Source of the DNA: CAYPZL01 sp964415045
GTDB taxonomy: Bacteria; Planctomycetota; Phycisphaerae; Sedimentisphaerales; Anaerobacaceae
DNA: 7,425 nt
NCBI GenBank assembly: GCA_964415045.1
Contig: CAYPZL010000241.1
Span: forward strand, 1 to 7,425
Reading direction: 5' to 3'
This document shows positions 1-6,014 of this stretch, piece after piece. The notes under the pieces are model-generated. The model was given only the letters and a program-made list of their open reading frames with translations, did not search any database and was not told the origin of the DNA. Every line of letters starts with the position of its first letter. Positions within the stretch are counted from its first letter, which is position 1. A program made the translations under genes and the position numbers.

Positions 1-46
1 TTGTCCTCAACCATACCAGAGAACGCGACCGGAGGCAGCCTTTCAT
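1..46 (-). CDS. Possible N-terminal fragment of a gene running off the left edge
   Basis: On the minus strand an ATG at 46 opens a frame of 15 codons (MKGCLRSRSLVWLRT) that stays open to the window edge. It lies 46 bases downstream of the stop of the large membrane gene on the same strand, so it could be the next gene in that direction. A weak purine-rich stretch (AGGCGG) precedes the ATG by about eight bases. The basic start followed by Leu/Val/Trp could begin a signal peptide or membrane segment, but 15 codons cannot establish a gene. This is inference; chance is a serious alternative. Confidence 0.2.
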   Translation of the reverse strand, partial: MKGCLRSRSLVWLRT

Positions 47-92
47 GGGATTACCGCCTGCCGCCGCCATTGTCAGACCTGTGTGATCGTCG

Positions 93-3077
93 TTACAAGT
101 CGAGTGGCTCTGTCCCGTCGGCAGCGGTGAGAGTCGCCCGTTCCTCGGCGGCGCGGGTCCCGGCGCGCAGGGCAGCGGCGGCGCCGGCCGGGTCGTGACT
201 CGATACGAGAATGCTCCACAGGTTGAAATGCGCGCTGAGATCCTCCGGCGCGACCTCCACGGCGCGCTGCGCCGCAGCCCTGGCCAGCGCCGCGTTGCCC
301 AGCGCACGTTCGATCTGCGCCCGCAGAATCCAGCCGGGAGCGGAATTCGGATCCGCCTTTAACATGCGAGCGCTGACGTACGCGGCCATACGCCCATTTC
401 CGGCCTTGAGCGATTTCAGCCCTTCGGCCAACAAAGCACGCTCGGCCCGGCGCTTCGTAAACGCCAGCGCCCGGTTCCCCGGAAGCTGGCGCAGACCCGC
501 CACCGCGTGCTCCAGCCTCTCCACGGGATTCGGCGTGCTCTCGGCCATCAGCACGTGCGTGGCGCCCTCGTACGCCCGTTCGAAGCGCTGGAGCCACCGT
601 TGCTTCCCGGACGCGCTGACGCCGGTCCAGTCGATATGGTCGTACACGGACCGGCCCCGGACCTTCGCGAAGAAATGTCGCAGCGTGCTGTACCCGGCGC
701 AGCGATGCTCGGTGCAAAACTCCACCACCGGGAAGTAGTCGCTGTTGGTGATGTACCGGGTAACGAACTTCCGCAGGTCCGCCTCGTCGGCAAGATAGCA
801 GATCAGCACGTCCGCACTGTCGCGACAATTGATCACGGCGAGGCTCTCGCGCACCGCCGGGCGGGCCAGCTCGTCGGCGATGTGACGCAGCGAAAACCGC
901 TGCGGGCGTTCGGAGCCGACGATGACGAAGAAGGGCGTCGGCTCGCACGTCATGTGCCACAGCGTAACGTGCGGAAAGACCTCCATGACGGTGCCGATGA
1001 CGCTGTTCATCACCGCGACGCACTCGGTCGTATAGGCGTCGATGTACGACATGAAGAGGCCGTGCTCGGTCAGATGGTCGCGGGCGCTCTCGAAATACTC
1101 CCTGGTGTACAGCGAAGCGTTCTCGGCCACGCCGCGAATGCTCGTGCAGTCGTTGACGATGGCGTCGTACCGGCGGTCGGTCAGATGGAGATAATTGCGG
1201 GCATCCTGGTAAATCATGCCGACCTTCTCATCGAGCTTGTCCCCGAGGTTGATGCTCGCGAAGTGTTTCAACGAGAACTCCACCACCTCCGGTGCGATTT
1301 CCACGCAATCCACTCTTTCAATCCCGTGACGGACGAGGCAGGCGGTGCTTTCGCCCGTGCCGAATCCCACCGAGAGCACGCTCTGAGCGTGCCGATTGAG
1401 CAGGACGGGAAAATGCCCGAGCATCTTCTGGTCGCCGCGATACCCGTGCGACGTGCCGGCGACCCGACGGCCCGACGTACAGAGATACAGCGCATCGTAC
1501 TCCGGGTCCCGGTGCAGGGACACCGTCGTGTTGACGCCCTCGGCAACGTCCAAGACCTCGAATCCCCGGGTCCAGCGGTTCGTCGCAACGGTTTTGCGAA
1601 AGAGATCGCCCGGCATCCGCGAGGCGTGCACCGTGACGAACAGCGCCAGCAGCAGGGGCACGCATCGATACAACCGCGCGTGCGTCACGGGACGCGCGAA
1701 GCGCAGCCACATACAACTTCCCATCCACGCAGCGGCCAGCCCGAGCCCGACCACGGCCGCCTGCAGGCCCAGCAACGGGATCAGGACAAAACCGGTCACC
1801 ACCCCGCCGGCGACGGCGCCCCAGGTATTGGTGCTGTAGGCGGTCCCCGTGGACCAGCCGACGCGATGCGCCCGGTCCACCCACGCCTGCAACATGATCG
1901 GGAAACCGACGCCCATGACCACGGAAGGCAGAAGGAACAGAATCGCGCTCTGCACCAGCGGGCTGACGATGTGCCAGGAAATCAGGCGGTGCCAGAATGC
2001 CTCGTTCAGCGAGTCGAGGACCGCCGGCAGGAGGTAGTAGCTGCAGAAATTCAGCCAGGGCAGATACAGCACGCCCAGGACACCGAGTACCACAAAGAGC
2101 ACGCCTGCAACGGCGGCCGGGTTCTTGAGAGAGCCAACGATGCGGCTGCCGATGGCCGCACCCAGGACGTTGCCCAACAGGTAGATCGTGAGGACCGAGC
2201 TGAAAACGAACGTGAACGCGCCGATGGAATGAACGACGCTGCGCATCCAGAGCAGCTCGTACCCGATACAGACCGCCCCGCTCAGGAAGAAACCCAGTAC
2301 GAGAAGAGGAAAGCCGCCGCAGCTACCCTCGGGCGGAACCTTGACGGGCGCGAGCGGTATATCCGTGGCGGCCTCCTCGCTGCCAAGAGAGATTCGATAT
2401 ATCACGTAGCCGCCCAGAGCCACTAACAGATTCATGACGGCCGCCAGGCGCAGCGTCCCCAGCACGCCCAGCCATCGAATGAAAACGAAGCCCGCCAGGC
2501 AGCAGCCGGCCGCGGCGCCGAGCGTGTTCAGGGCGTAGAGCCGTCCCACGAGCGGGCCCGTGTCCTTCTCGACCGACGCGACGAACCGCCCTAACAAGGG
2601 CAGCGTGCTGCCCATCAGCAGCGTCGGGACCAGCAGGATCAAGGTCGAGATGACGACCTGCCCCGCGATCAGCCAGCCCTCGCCCGGCTGCCACGTCCGG
2701 CAGAACCACAGGTACGCCGCGTCCGCCGAACGCAGCGCCCACGGTGACAGCAAAGCCGTGACCGTGATCGCCAGCTCGATGAGGGGATACAGGCGCAAGG
2801 GCCGCCGGATGCGGTCGCAGACGCGTCCCATCAGCAGCGCCCCCAGCGCCAGACCCGCCATGAAGACCGACACGACCACGCTCGACGCGTACACCGTGTT
2901 GCCCAGGATCAGCTTGAGCAACCGCAGCCAGACCACCTCGTCGATCAGCGAGCACGCCCCGGAAACTAAGTAGACCAGCATCAGGCAGTTGACGACCGCC
3001 GACCGCGAAAGGACGCCGCCGGCCGTGCGGGCCCGCGACACCGGTTTTGCCACACAGGAAATCTCAGAGCCATTCAT
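93..3077 (-). CDS. Fused MFS-like membrane protein / spermidine-synthase-like domain / TPR protein
   Basis: 994 residues in three parts. Residues about 25-490 hold around a dozen hydrophobic segments in two related halves: 'SGACSLIDEVVWLRLL' matches 'SGAVCIGYELLWMRSV', and 'LNTLGAAAGCCLAGF' matches 'STNTWGAVAGGVVTGF'. This is the MFS-like part of fused spermidine-synthase membrane proteins. Residues about 505-725 have a SAM-binding Rossmann fold: 'GHFPVLL', 'VLSVGFGTGES' (glycines near 571-575), acidic 'VEIAPE' (E593), 'QDARNYL' (D625) and 'YDAIVNDCTSIRG' (D643), then the family's 'NSDYFPVVEF' (778-787). Residues about 853-982 are Ala/Leu-rich TPR-like repeats. SpeE's catalytic Asp in 'SDCTDP' is kept, but the following DP is SI and the GGGDG loop is GFGTG, so true aminopropyl transfer is doubtful. 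The ATG at 3077 is preferred over an in-frame GTG at 3086 because GGGAGGT lies 7-8 bases upstream of the ATG but overlaps the GTG. The stop is TAA at 95-93. Domain calls are strong; the reaction is unknown. Confidence 0.93.
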   Translation of the reverse strand: MNGSEISCVAKPVSRARTAGGVLSRSAVVNCLMLVYLVSGACSLIDEVVWLRLLKLILGNTVYASSVVVSVFMAGLALGALLMGRVCDRIRRPLRLYPLIELAITVTALLSPWALRSADAAYLWFCRTWQPGEGWLIAGQVVISTLILLVPTLLMGSTLPLLGRFVASVEKDTGPLVGRLYALNTLGAAAGCCLAGFVFIRWLGVLGTLRLAAVMNLLVALGGYVIYRISLGSEEAATDIPLAPVKVPPEGSCGGFPLLVLGFFLSGAVCIGYELLWMRSVVHSIGAFTFVFSSVLTIYLLGNVLGAAIGSRIVGSLKNPAAVAGVLFVVLGVLGVLYLPWLNFCSYYLLPAVLDSLNEAFWHRLISWHIVSPLVQSAILFLLPSVVMGVGFPIMLQAWVDRAHRVGWSTGTAYSTNTWGAVAGGVVTGFVLIPLLGLQAAVVGLGLAAAWMGSCMWLRFARPVTHARLYRCVPLLLALFVTVHASRMPGDLFRKTVATNRWTRGFEVLDVAEGVNTTVSLHRDPEYDALYLCTSGRRVAGTSHGYRGDQKMLGHFPVLLNRHAQSVLSVGFGTGESTACLVRHGIERVDCVEIAPEVVEFSLKHFASINLGDKLDEKVGMIYQDARNYLHLTDRRYDAIVNDCTSIRGVAENASLYTREYFESARDHLTEHGLFMSYIDAYTTECVAVMNSVIGTVMEVFPHVTLWHMTCEPTPFFVIVGSERPQRFSLRHIADELARPAVRESLAVINCRDSADVLICYLADEADLRKFVTRYITNSDYFPVVEFCTEHRCAGYSTLRHFFAKVRGRSVYDHIDWTGVSASGKQRWLQRFERAYEGATHVLMAESTPNPVERLEHAVAGLRQLPGNRALAFTKRRAERALLAEGLKSLKAGNGRMAAYVSARMLKADPNSAPGWILRAQIERALGNAALARAAAQRAVEVAPEDLSAHFNLWSILVSSHDPAGAAAALRAGTRAAEERATLTAADGTEPLDL

Positions 3078-3084
3078 AGCGGCC

Positions 3085-3091
3085 ACCTCCC
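3085..3091 (-). promoter_or_regulatory. Ribosome binding site that decides the start of the membrane fusion gene
   Basis: On the minus strand GGGAGGT lies immediately 5' of GGCCGCT and then ATG at 3077, with about 7-8 bases between the core GGAGG and the ATG. The alternative upstream GTG codon (3086-3084) sits inside this motif and could not use it, so translation most likely begins at 3077. Confidence 0.7.
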
Positions 3092-3165
3092 TTCTTCGCC
3101 CCCGCCAGGCCGTCCGTGGCCCTGCCCGTCATCCCGTGTCCCTCAAGCCCCTGCTTCCCTCTCCC

Positions 3166-3190
3166 GCCGGCCGGTAAAACCGCCGCCGGC
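3166..3190 (-). other. GC-rich hairpin in the leader of the membrane fusion gene
   Basis: Read on the minus strand, GCCGGC, a GG bulge, CGG, the loop TTTTA, then CCG and GCCGGC form a hairpin with nine paired positions. It lies about 90 bases upstream of the ATG at 3077, inside what would be the mRNA leader. The surrounding leader (3091-3240) is purine-rich on the minus strand and holds no convincing gene; a small frame overlapping the ATG has no coding character. No U-tract follows, so it is not a typical intrinsic terminator. It may instead be part of a repeat or a leader structure. Confidence 0.3.
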
Positions 3191-3348
3191 ATCGCCCTGC
3201 ACCGCCCTCTCTCGCCCTTCGCTCTTCCGCTGCGCTCCATGTCGCGCCCCTTTCTGTATGAATGTATGATTCCCATTGCCGGGGACGAATTCCAAATCCC
3301 CATCCCCAATCGCGCACCTTATCTTTCTCCCGCCTGCGCGCCGGCGGT

Positions 3349-3528
3349 ACGCGTGGGTTGAGAACCCACCCTGCTTCGGACCCTTTGCTGTACTGTGTTA
3401 AGGCATAGCTTGGTCTCAGGGTGGAGGCCGCACAGGATCCCGTTGCCGACGGCAGCGGCCTGCACGGCACACCCTACATCTGGCTGAGCCAGTCGTCCGA
3501 AGGTAGGGTGGGTTCTCAACCCACGCGT
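3349..3528. repeat. REP/BIME-like element: two inverted hairpin repeats flanking a 132-bp core
   Basis: The left arm (3349-3372) and right arm (3505-3528) are exact 24-base reverse complements. Each arm is also a hairpin: GTGGGTT, a three-base loop (GAG or CTC), AACCCAC. Similarity extends inward: TTCGGAC at 3375-3381 is the reverse complement of GTCCGAA at 3495-3501. Beside the hairpin, the right copy carries GTAG (3503-3506) and the left copy GCAG in its own orientation. A GTAG-like tetranucleotide 5' of a palindrome is the known architecture of REP sequences mobilised by RAYT (TnpA-REP) proteins, and two inverted REPs form a BIME. The element ends 11 bases past the stop of the beta-helix gene. 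The repeat structure is certain; the REP assignment is inference. Confidence 0.8.
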
Positions 3529-3539
3529 CCGGTTCCGCC

Positions 3540-4070
3540 TCATTCGTCCCCCTTCACACCGCTTAGGTGCCAATGGTTCAACAATATGCCAACATCCTCG
3601 AAATCCACCTTGCAATCCCCGTTGATATCGCCCGCGACCGGTGTCCGGCACGCCGGCTCGCCGAAGTACGACTTGCTCGCCTCGGCCGTGCCGCCATAAC
3701 CGCCCATGTTGATCACACCGCCGTTCGGGAACAGCTCGCAGCCAATGGGACAGTTCGGATCACCCGCATCGATGCAGGGGCTGGTGACATCATCCTGCAC
3801 CCAGGTTTCGCTGTTCGGGTCCCAGCGTCCCGTTTGACTCTTGAGGTGATAATCGCCCTCAACCCAGAAATCGTCTTGCGGGTCGTCCGGCGTGCCGTTC
3901 GGGTCCCAGCGGCCGAGCTCAACGAAGCATGGATCGACATCGATATTCCCCTCTCCGGGCCAACCGCCTCGGATGTTACTGTAGGTGACATTCACCTCGG
4001 CGTGTTCGGTTACATGGATTTCGTCACCGTCATCCCCCAGCGCGGCCTCGCTGCGCTCGGCCGCAACCAA
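3540..4070 (-). pseudogene. Detached C-terminal part of the beta-helix protein with dockerin-like end
   Basis: The open frame covers 176 codons, but its first dozen (from TTG 4070, 'VAAERSEAALG') are encoded by the inserted 36-bp repeat. The genuine protein resumes at about 'DGDEIHVTEHAEVNVTYSNIRGG'. Then follow a 'DVDPCFVELGRWDPNGTPDDP' stretch, 'SPCIDAGDPNCPIGCE', 'GGVINMGGYGGTAEASKSYFGEP' and 'AGDINGDCKVDFEDVGILLNHW' (about 147-167). The last has D-x-N-x-D-x-x-V-D-x-x-D spacing, as in one calcium-binding half of a type I dockerin. There is no signal peptide and no RBS before the TTG, so independent expression of an exported product is unlikely. A short internal duplication ('GRWDPN' twice, with near-identical DNA) is visible. 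The stop is TGA at 3542-3540. Confidence 0.7.
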
Positions 4071-4071
4071 A
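4036..4071 (+). repeat. 36-bp dispersed repeat, copy 1
   Basis: Identical over 36 bases to 7372-7407 and in the same orientation. It contains GCGGCC and GGCCGC arms around an 11-base loop (TCGCTGCGCTC), so it can fold as a hairpin, and it is followed by AACCAAA. On the plus strand the copy and its flank would read '..QRGLAALGRNQKLRF' then a TAA stop at 4083-4085. On the minus strand it encodes 'VAAERSEAALG', fused to the C-terminal beta-helix fragment. Confidence 0.9.
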
Positions 4072-4166
4072 AACTCCGTTTCTAAGCCTTATCGTAACTA
4101 CTGCAACGACAGGAGGTTACATTGATTTACGTCGAATCTTTGTCAAAAACTTAACGATGTTTGAGG
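4036..4166. repeat. Inserted repeat-bearing segment inside the beta-helix gene
   Basis: This segment separates the two halves of the beta-helix gene. Its left part (4036-4071) is the 36-bp repeat seen again at 7372-7407. Its right part (about 4072-4166) is visibly AT-richer than the flanking coding sequence and carries the in-frame stops. A 7-base direct repeat GAGGTTA occurs at 4113-4119 and 4163-4169 on the plus strand and could be a target duplication or an internal repeat. Exact insertion ends cannot be fixed without an uninterrupted homologue; the stated limits are approximate. Confidence 0.55.
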
Positions 4167-5258
4167 TTAGTAGTACAGAATCGTGTTGGTGATGGTGGCA
4201 ACAGGCGGCGGGATGGTGACATAAGGAACATCAGTAACCAGGCAGGCCAACGCGCTGCCGGCCGGGGCCGTGTTGTTTGCGAAGGTGCAAGACGTAACAG
4301 TTACGCCCGGTATGCCGAAGTAGATGGCGCCGCCCGCTTCTTCGGCGGTATTATGAATGAAAAGACAGTTGACCATCGTCGCAGTCATGGAACAGTATAT
4401 GGCACCGCCGGCCTCGGCAGAGTTCCGCACGAAAGTACAGCGCTCAATCGTAAATCGATCACCGGATATCGCGCCTCCCCCAGATGCAGCGTAGTTCTCT
4501 GCAAAGGTACAATCCTTGATCACCAGCGGAGAGGTTACATACAGAGAGGTATTGATTTTCACGGCTCCTCCTCCCGTCCCCCGATTACGCAGAAACGTGC
4601 AGTTAGCTATCTCAGGTTCGGCCTCATCAATATAAATTGCCGCACCATCGGTGCCAACAAAAGTACAATTCCTTATGGAAGGGCAGCAAGGCCCATTCTT
4701 GTCTGACAAAGACACGGCACCAGGGGTAGTGCGGATTAGCGTTGGATTTGCACAACTGCTTATTGTGAGTCCGTCCACAACGGCAGAGCGCGAGCAACGG
4801 CCGCCGGTGATGAGCGTGCGAGCGTTGTCCGCTCGTGTGGGCTCGGTGTGCAGGTCGCGCGGATCGAGCACGGGGATGTCGTCCCCCGCCAGGTCGCCGC
4901 TGAGGATGGTCTCGTAGAGGACGACGTCTCGGACGTTAGGGTCGGGCGCGGCGACTCCGGCGAAGCCTCCCCGCACAGCAACATTGTCGAGCAGTGGAAA
5001 GGTCGCCAACCGATCCCCCGTGCCGCCGGGATTGGCCGAGCTGCGATCCGGCCTGTACACCCCTTGGGCGACGCGGACTTCCACGGGCTTGGCCAACCGG
5101 TCCGCAGCGGCCAGTGCATCTTGCAGATACGTGTAAGCCATGGCCCAGGAAAAGCCGTCGCCGCCGGGCGGGGCGTCGTCGTCGACGTAGATGATCCTGG
5201 CGTGGGCGCTGAGGGCGCACGCTGTCAGGATGATGATCAATGCCGCTGCTGGCCTCAC
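4167..5258 (-). CDS. N-terminal part of the beta-helix protein (signal peptide plus right-handed beta-helix coils)
   Basis: 363 codons. A signal peptide spans residues 1-20 (MRPAAALIIILTACALSAHA), with cleavage likely after AHA, so the product would be exported. The mature start 'IIYVDDDAPPGGDGFSWAMAYTYLQDAL' and the following 'VRVAQGVYRPD' and 'DLAGDD' segments are typical of planctomycete cell-surface beta-helix proteins. From about residue 165 a repeating unit recurs every 20-28 residues: N/D/R/S-C-T-F ... GGA-I, for example 'NCTFLRN', 'DCTFAEN', 'RCTFVRN', 'NCLFIHN', 'SCTFANN', as expected of helix coils with stacked Cys/Asn ladders. No catalytic residues of polysaccharide lyases or pectinases could be identified. 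The GTG start at 5258 is chosen because GAAGGGAG lies six bases upstream and the signal peptide begins there. The frame ends abruptly at TAA 4169-4167, mid-fold and without the C-terminal domain. Confidence 0.8.
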   Translation of the reverse strand: MRPAAALIIILTACALSAHARIIYVDDDAPPGGDGFSWAMAYTYLQDALAAADRLAKPVEVRVAQGVYRPDRSSANPGGTGDRLATFPLLDNVAVRGGFAGVAAPDPNVRDVVLYETILSGDLAGDDIPVLDPRDLHTEPTRADNARTLITGGRCSRSAVVDGLTISSCANPTLIRTTPGAVSLSDKNGPCCPSIRNCTFVGTDGAAIYIDEAEPEIANCTFLRNRGTGGGAVKINTSLYVTSPLVIKDCTFAENYAASGGGAISGDRFTIERCTFVRNSAEAGGAIYCSMTATMVNCLFIHNTAEEAGGAIYFGIPGVTVTSCTFANNTAPAGSALACLVTDVPYVTIPPPVATITNTILYY

Positions 5259-5263
5259 TGTCT

Positions 5264-5272
5264 GCTCCCTTC
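5264..5272 (-). promoter_or_regulatory. Ribosome binding site of the beta-helix gene
   Basis: GAAGGGAG on the minus strand ends six bases before the GTG at 5258. It supports a GTG start, directly ahead of a well-formed signal peptide. Confidence 0.65.
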
Positions 5273-5304
5273 AATGGCCGGTCACGAAGATCAGTTCTCT
5301 GTCG

Positions 5305-5460
5305 CTTGTCACATGATGATTGCCATCCTGAGCGGAAGCGAAGGCCGGCGCGCCGGGATCACCACCACACGTCCGTTTCGACGCGATGTCGACTTCTCTT
5401 GCTCGGCCCGGATGCTTCACTTCGTTCAGCATGACAACCCTCTGGTGACCTGTGACAAAG
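5305..5460. repeat. Nested inverted-repeat element in the divergent intergenic region
   Basis: Outer arms: CTTGTCACA (5305-5313) against TGTGACAAAG (5451-5460). Inner arms: TTGCCATCCTGAGCGGAAGCGAAGG (from about 5320) against the reverse complement of the segment 5408-5438, which differs at several positions and one indel (TTGTCATGCTGAACGAAGTGAAGC). A perfect 12-bp palindrome, CCGGCGCGCCGG, lies at 5345-5356. The 'CATCCTGAGCG(A)AGCGAAGG' style of arm is known from dispersed palindromes in several GC-rich environmental bacteria. No reading frame with protein-like composition crosses it. Function is unknown; it could be a remnant of a small non-autonomous mobile element. Confidence 0.6.
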
Positions 5461-5713
5461 CAGGAGGCACTCTGCCTGCGCTATGAGATACACCGAAAAA
5501 CGGTCTTATTGCCGCGAATCGAGAGAAAATCTGCGAATTCGGCGGCCGTGTTTCCGTTCGGTCTCATTCTTCACCTCCGGCCGGCTTGCCGGATGCGGGC
5601 GTTCCTTGAGCGCACCGGCGTTGACCGCGCGTGACGGTCCCTCGTCGCGTGCATAAGCGCAGGCGAAAACTCCCGCGCAGCGCGCGACGCAAGGGCGCAA
5701 CGAATTTGGAACG
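5461..5713. other. Intergenic stretch without a recognisable gene
   Basis: Only short Arg/Pro/Ala-rich frames cross this stretch on either strand, none with an RBS or a recognisable motif. The segment AGAAAATCTGC near 5524 recurs near 5851, hinting at degenerate dispersed sequence. Small GC-rich palindromes occur (around CCGGCCGGCTTGCCGG and CGCGCAGCGCGCG). I see no terminator, RNA gene or operator that can be supported. Confidence 0.5.
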
Positions 5714-5810
5714 AACGCAAAGGTAGGCCGGATATGATGTGCTTCGCAAAAATATGATGACGGCTAAGAATATAAAAGATTCTTGGCCCGCCTTCGTATC
5801 TCTTTGCGTT
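5714..5810. repeat. 97-bp AT-rich element with AACGCAAAG terminal inverted repeats
   Basis: The ends are AACGCAAAG (5714-5722) and its exact reverse complement CTTTGCGTT (5802-5810). Inside are two direct copies of ATATGATG (5732-5739 and 5752-5759) exactly 20 bases apart, and a hairpin at 5762-5788 (GGCTAAGAAT, loop ATAAAAG, ATTCTTGGCC) that pairs over ten positions with one G-U. The interior is markedly AT-richer than its surroundings. The structure is consistent with a small dispersed repeat or MITE-like remnant. It lies about 200 bases upstream of the sulfatase, so a regulatory role is conceivable but unsupported. Confidence 0.5.
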
Positions 5811-5950
5811 GTATTTTACCGCCGGCGTCGCCTCCACTGCAAGCTTTTTCAAGAAAATCTGCACGAAAATCTCGCATGCACCCGGGCATGCAAGATGCCG
5901 GCCGGCGCGGAAAACGGCAGTGTTCTTGCCCCCACAGAAACGATGGCCGG

Positions 5951-5980
5951 TTGCATCGCGGCCCGTTTTGGAGATAATGC
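5951..5980 (+). promoter_or_regulatory. Candidate sigma-70-like promoter of the sulfatase gene
   Basis: TTGCAT (5951-5956) and GATAAT (5973-5978) are separated by 16 bases and lie about 35 bases upstream of the sulfatase start. The -10 matches five of six consensus positions but the -35 is weak. The upstream stretch (5811-5950) carries a GCATGC / GCATGC inverted pair at 5874-5891 and no gene. Confidence 0.25.
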
Positions 5981-6001
5981 ACTTGTCACACGGACTCGAA
6001 T

Positions 6002-6007
6002 AAGGAG
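6002..6007 (+). promoter_or_regulatory. Ribosome binding site of the sulfatase gene
   Basis: AAGGAG ends seven bases before the ATG at 6015. It fixes the start directly ahead of the twin-arginine signal. Confidence 0.75.
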
Positions 6008-6014
6008 CGTACCC

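Larger units (their letters stand above)
3087..3539. other. Non-coding interval between membrane fusion gene and beta-helix gene
   Basis: About 450 bases without a supported gene. From left to right it holds the RBS and leader hairpin of the leftward gene, a stretch near 3255-3300 that could contain its promoter, and the inverted-repeat element at 3349-3528. On the minus strand weak promoter-like hexamers can be drawn (TTGGAA at 3295-3290, TACATT at 3266-3261), but they do not form a well-spaced consensus pair. Short frames cross the region on both strands; their compositions (runs of Arg/Gly/Pro) and their passage straight through palindromes mark them as chance frames. Confidence 0.6.
3540..5258 (-). 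pseudogene. Secreted parallel beta-helix protein gene, interrupted by a repeat-containing insertion
   Basis: Two frames in the same register make one gene. The first (5258-4167) supplies the signal peptide and beta-helix coils and stops after 'TITNTILYY'. The second (resuming near 4028 with 'DGDEIHVTEHAEVNVTYSN') supplies the last coil, the 'SPCIDAGDP' and 'GGVINMGGYGGTAEAS' segments and a dockerin-like end. In related planctomycete proteins the 'NTILW' coil leads directly to a 'VTYSN.QGG' coil within tens of residues, so the halves belong together. Between them lie about 120 bases, AT-richer than the flanks at 4072-4166, with stops TAA 4169-4167, TGA 4145-4143, TAG 4100-4098 and TAA 4091-4089. 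Four stops rule out simple readthrough. The total would be a protein of roughly 530 residues plus any lost linker. A truncated secreted product from the first frame remains possible. Confidence 0.75.

Noticed and set aside
73..1023. A 316-codon open frame on the minus strand
   Set aside because: It overlaps the 3' third of the membrane fusion gene in another frame. It is Arg-rich and without motifs; the fusion gene's methyltransferase-like and TPR domains occupy the same DNA.
507..2426. A 639-codon open frame on the plus strand
   Set aside because: It lies wholly antisense to the membrane fusion gene, whose domains are clear. Its product is dominated by His/Arg/Asp/Gln with no motif, as expected for an antisense frame in GC-rich DNA.
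3508..3524. The GTGGGTT-CTC-AACCCAC hairpin as an intrinsic terminator
   Set aside because: No T-run follows it on either strand, and an identical inverted copy lies 130 bases away, which points to a repeat element.
3319..3651. Small frames crossing the inverted repeat at 3349-3528 as a possible new small protein
   Set aside because: The frames read through perfect palindromes in both orientations and overlap the end of the beta-helix gene. The peptides ('RTHPTF', 'VGSQPTR') are translations of the repeat.
4110..4143. A plus-strand AGGAGG followed by TTG as a small gene start inside the insertion
   Set aside because: The frame runs about ten codons to a TAA, and it lies in the inserted segment with no coding signal.
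4070..4169. Programmed stop-codon readthrough joining the two beta-helix halves, since they share a frame
   Set aside because: Four separate in-frame stops of all three kinds and AT-rich repeat sequence between the halves make insertion far more likely than recoding.
5305..5810. CRISPR array or tandem-repeat array in the intergenic region
   Set aside because: The repeats are inverted, present as single pairs and of different sequence. There is no regular repeat-spacer pattern and no cas gene.
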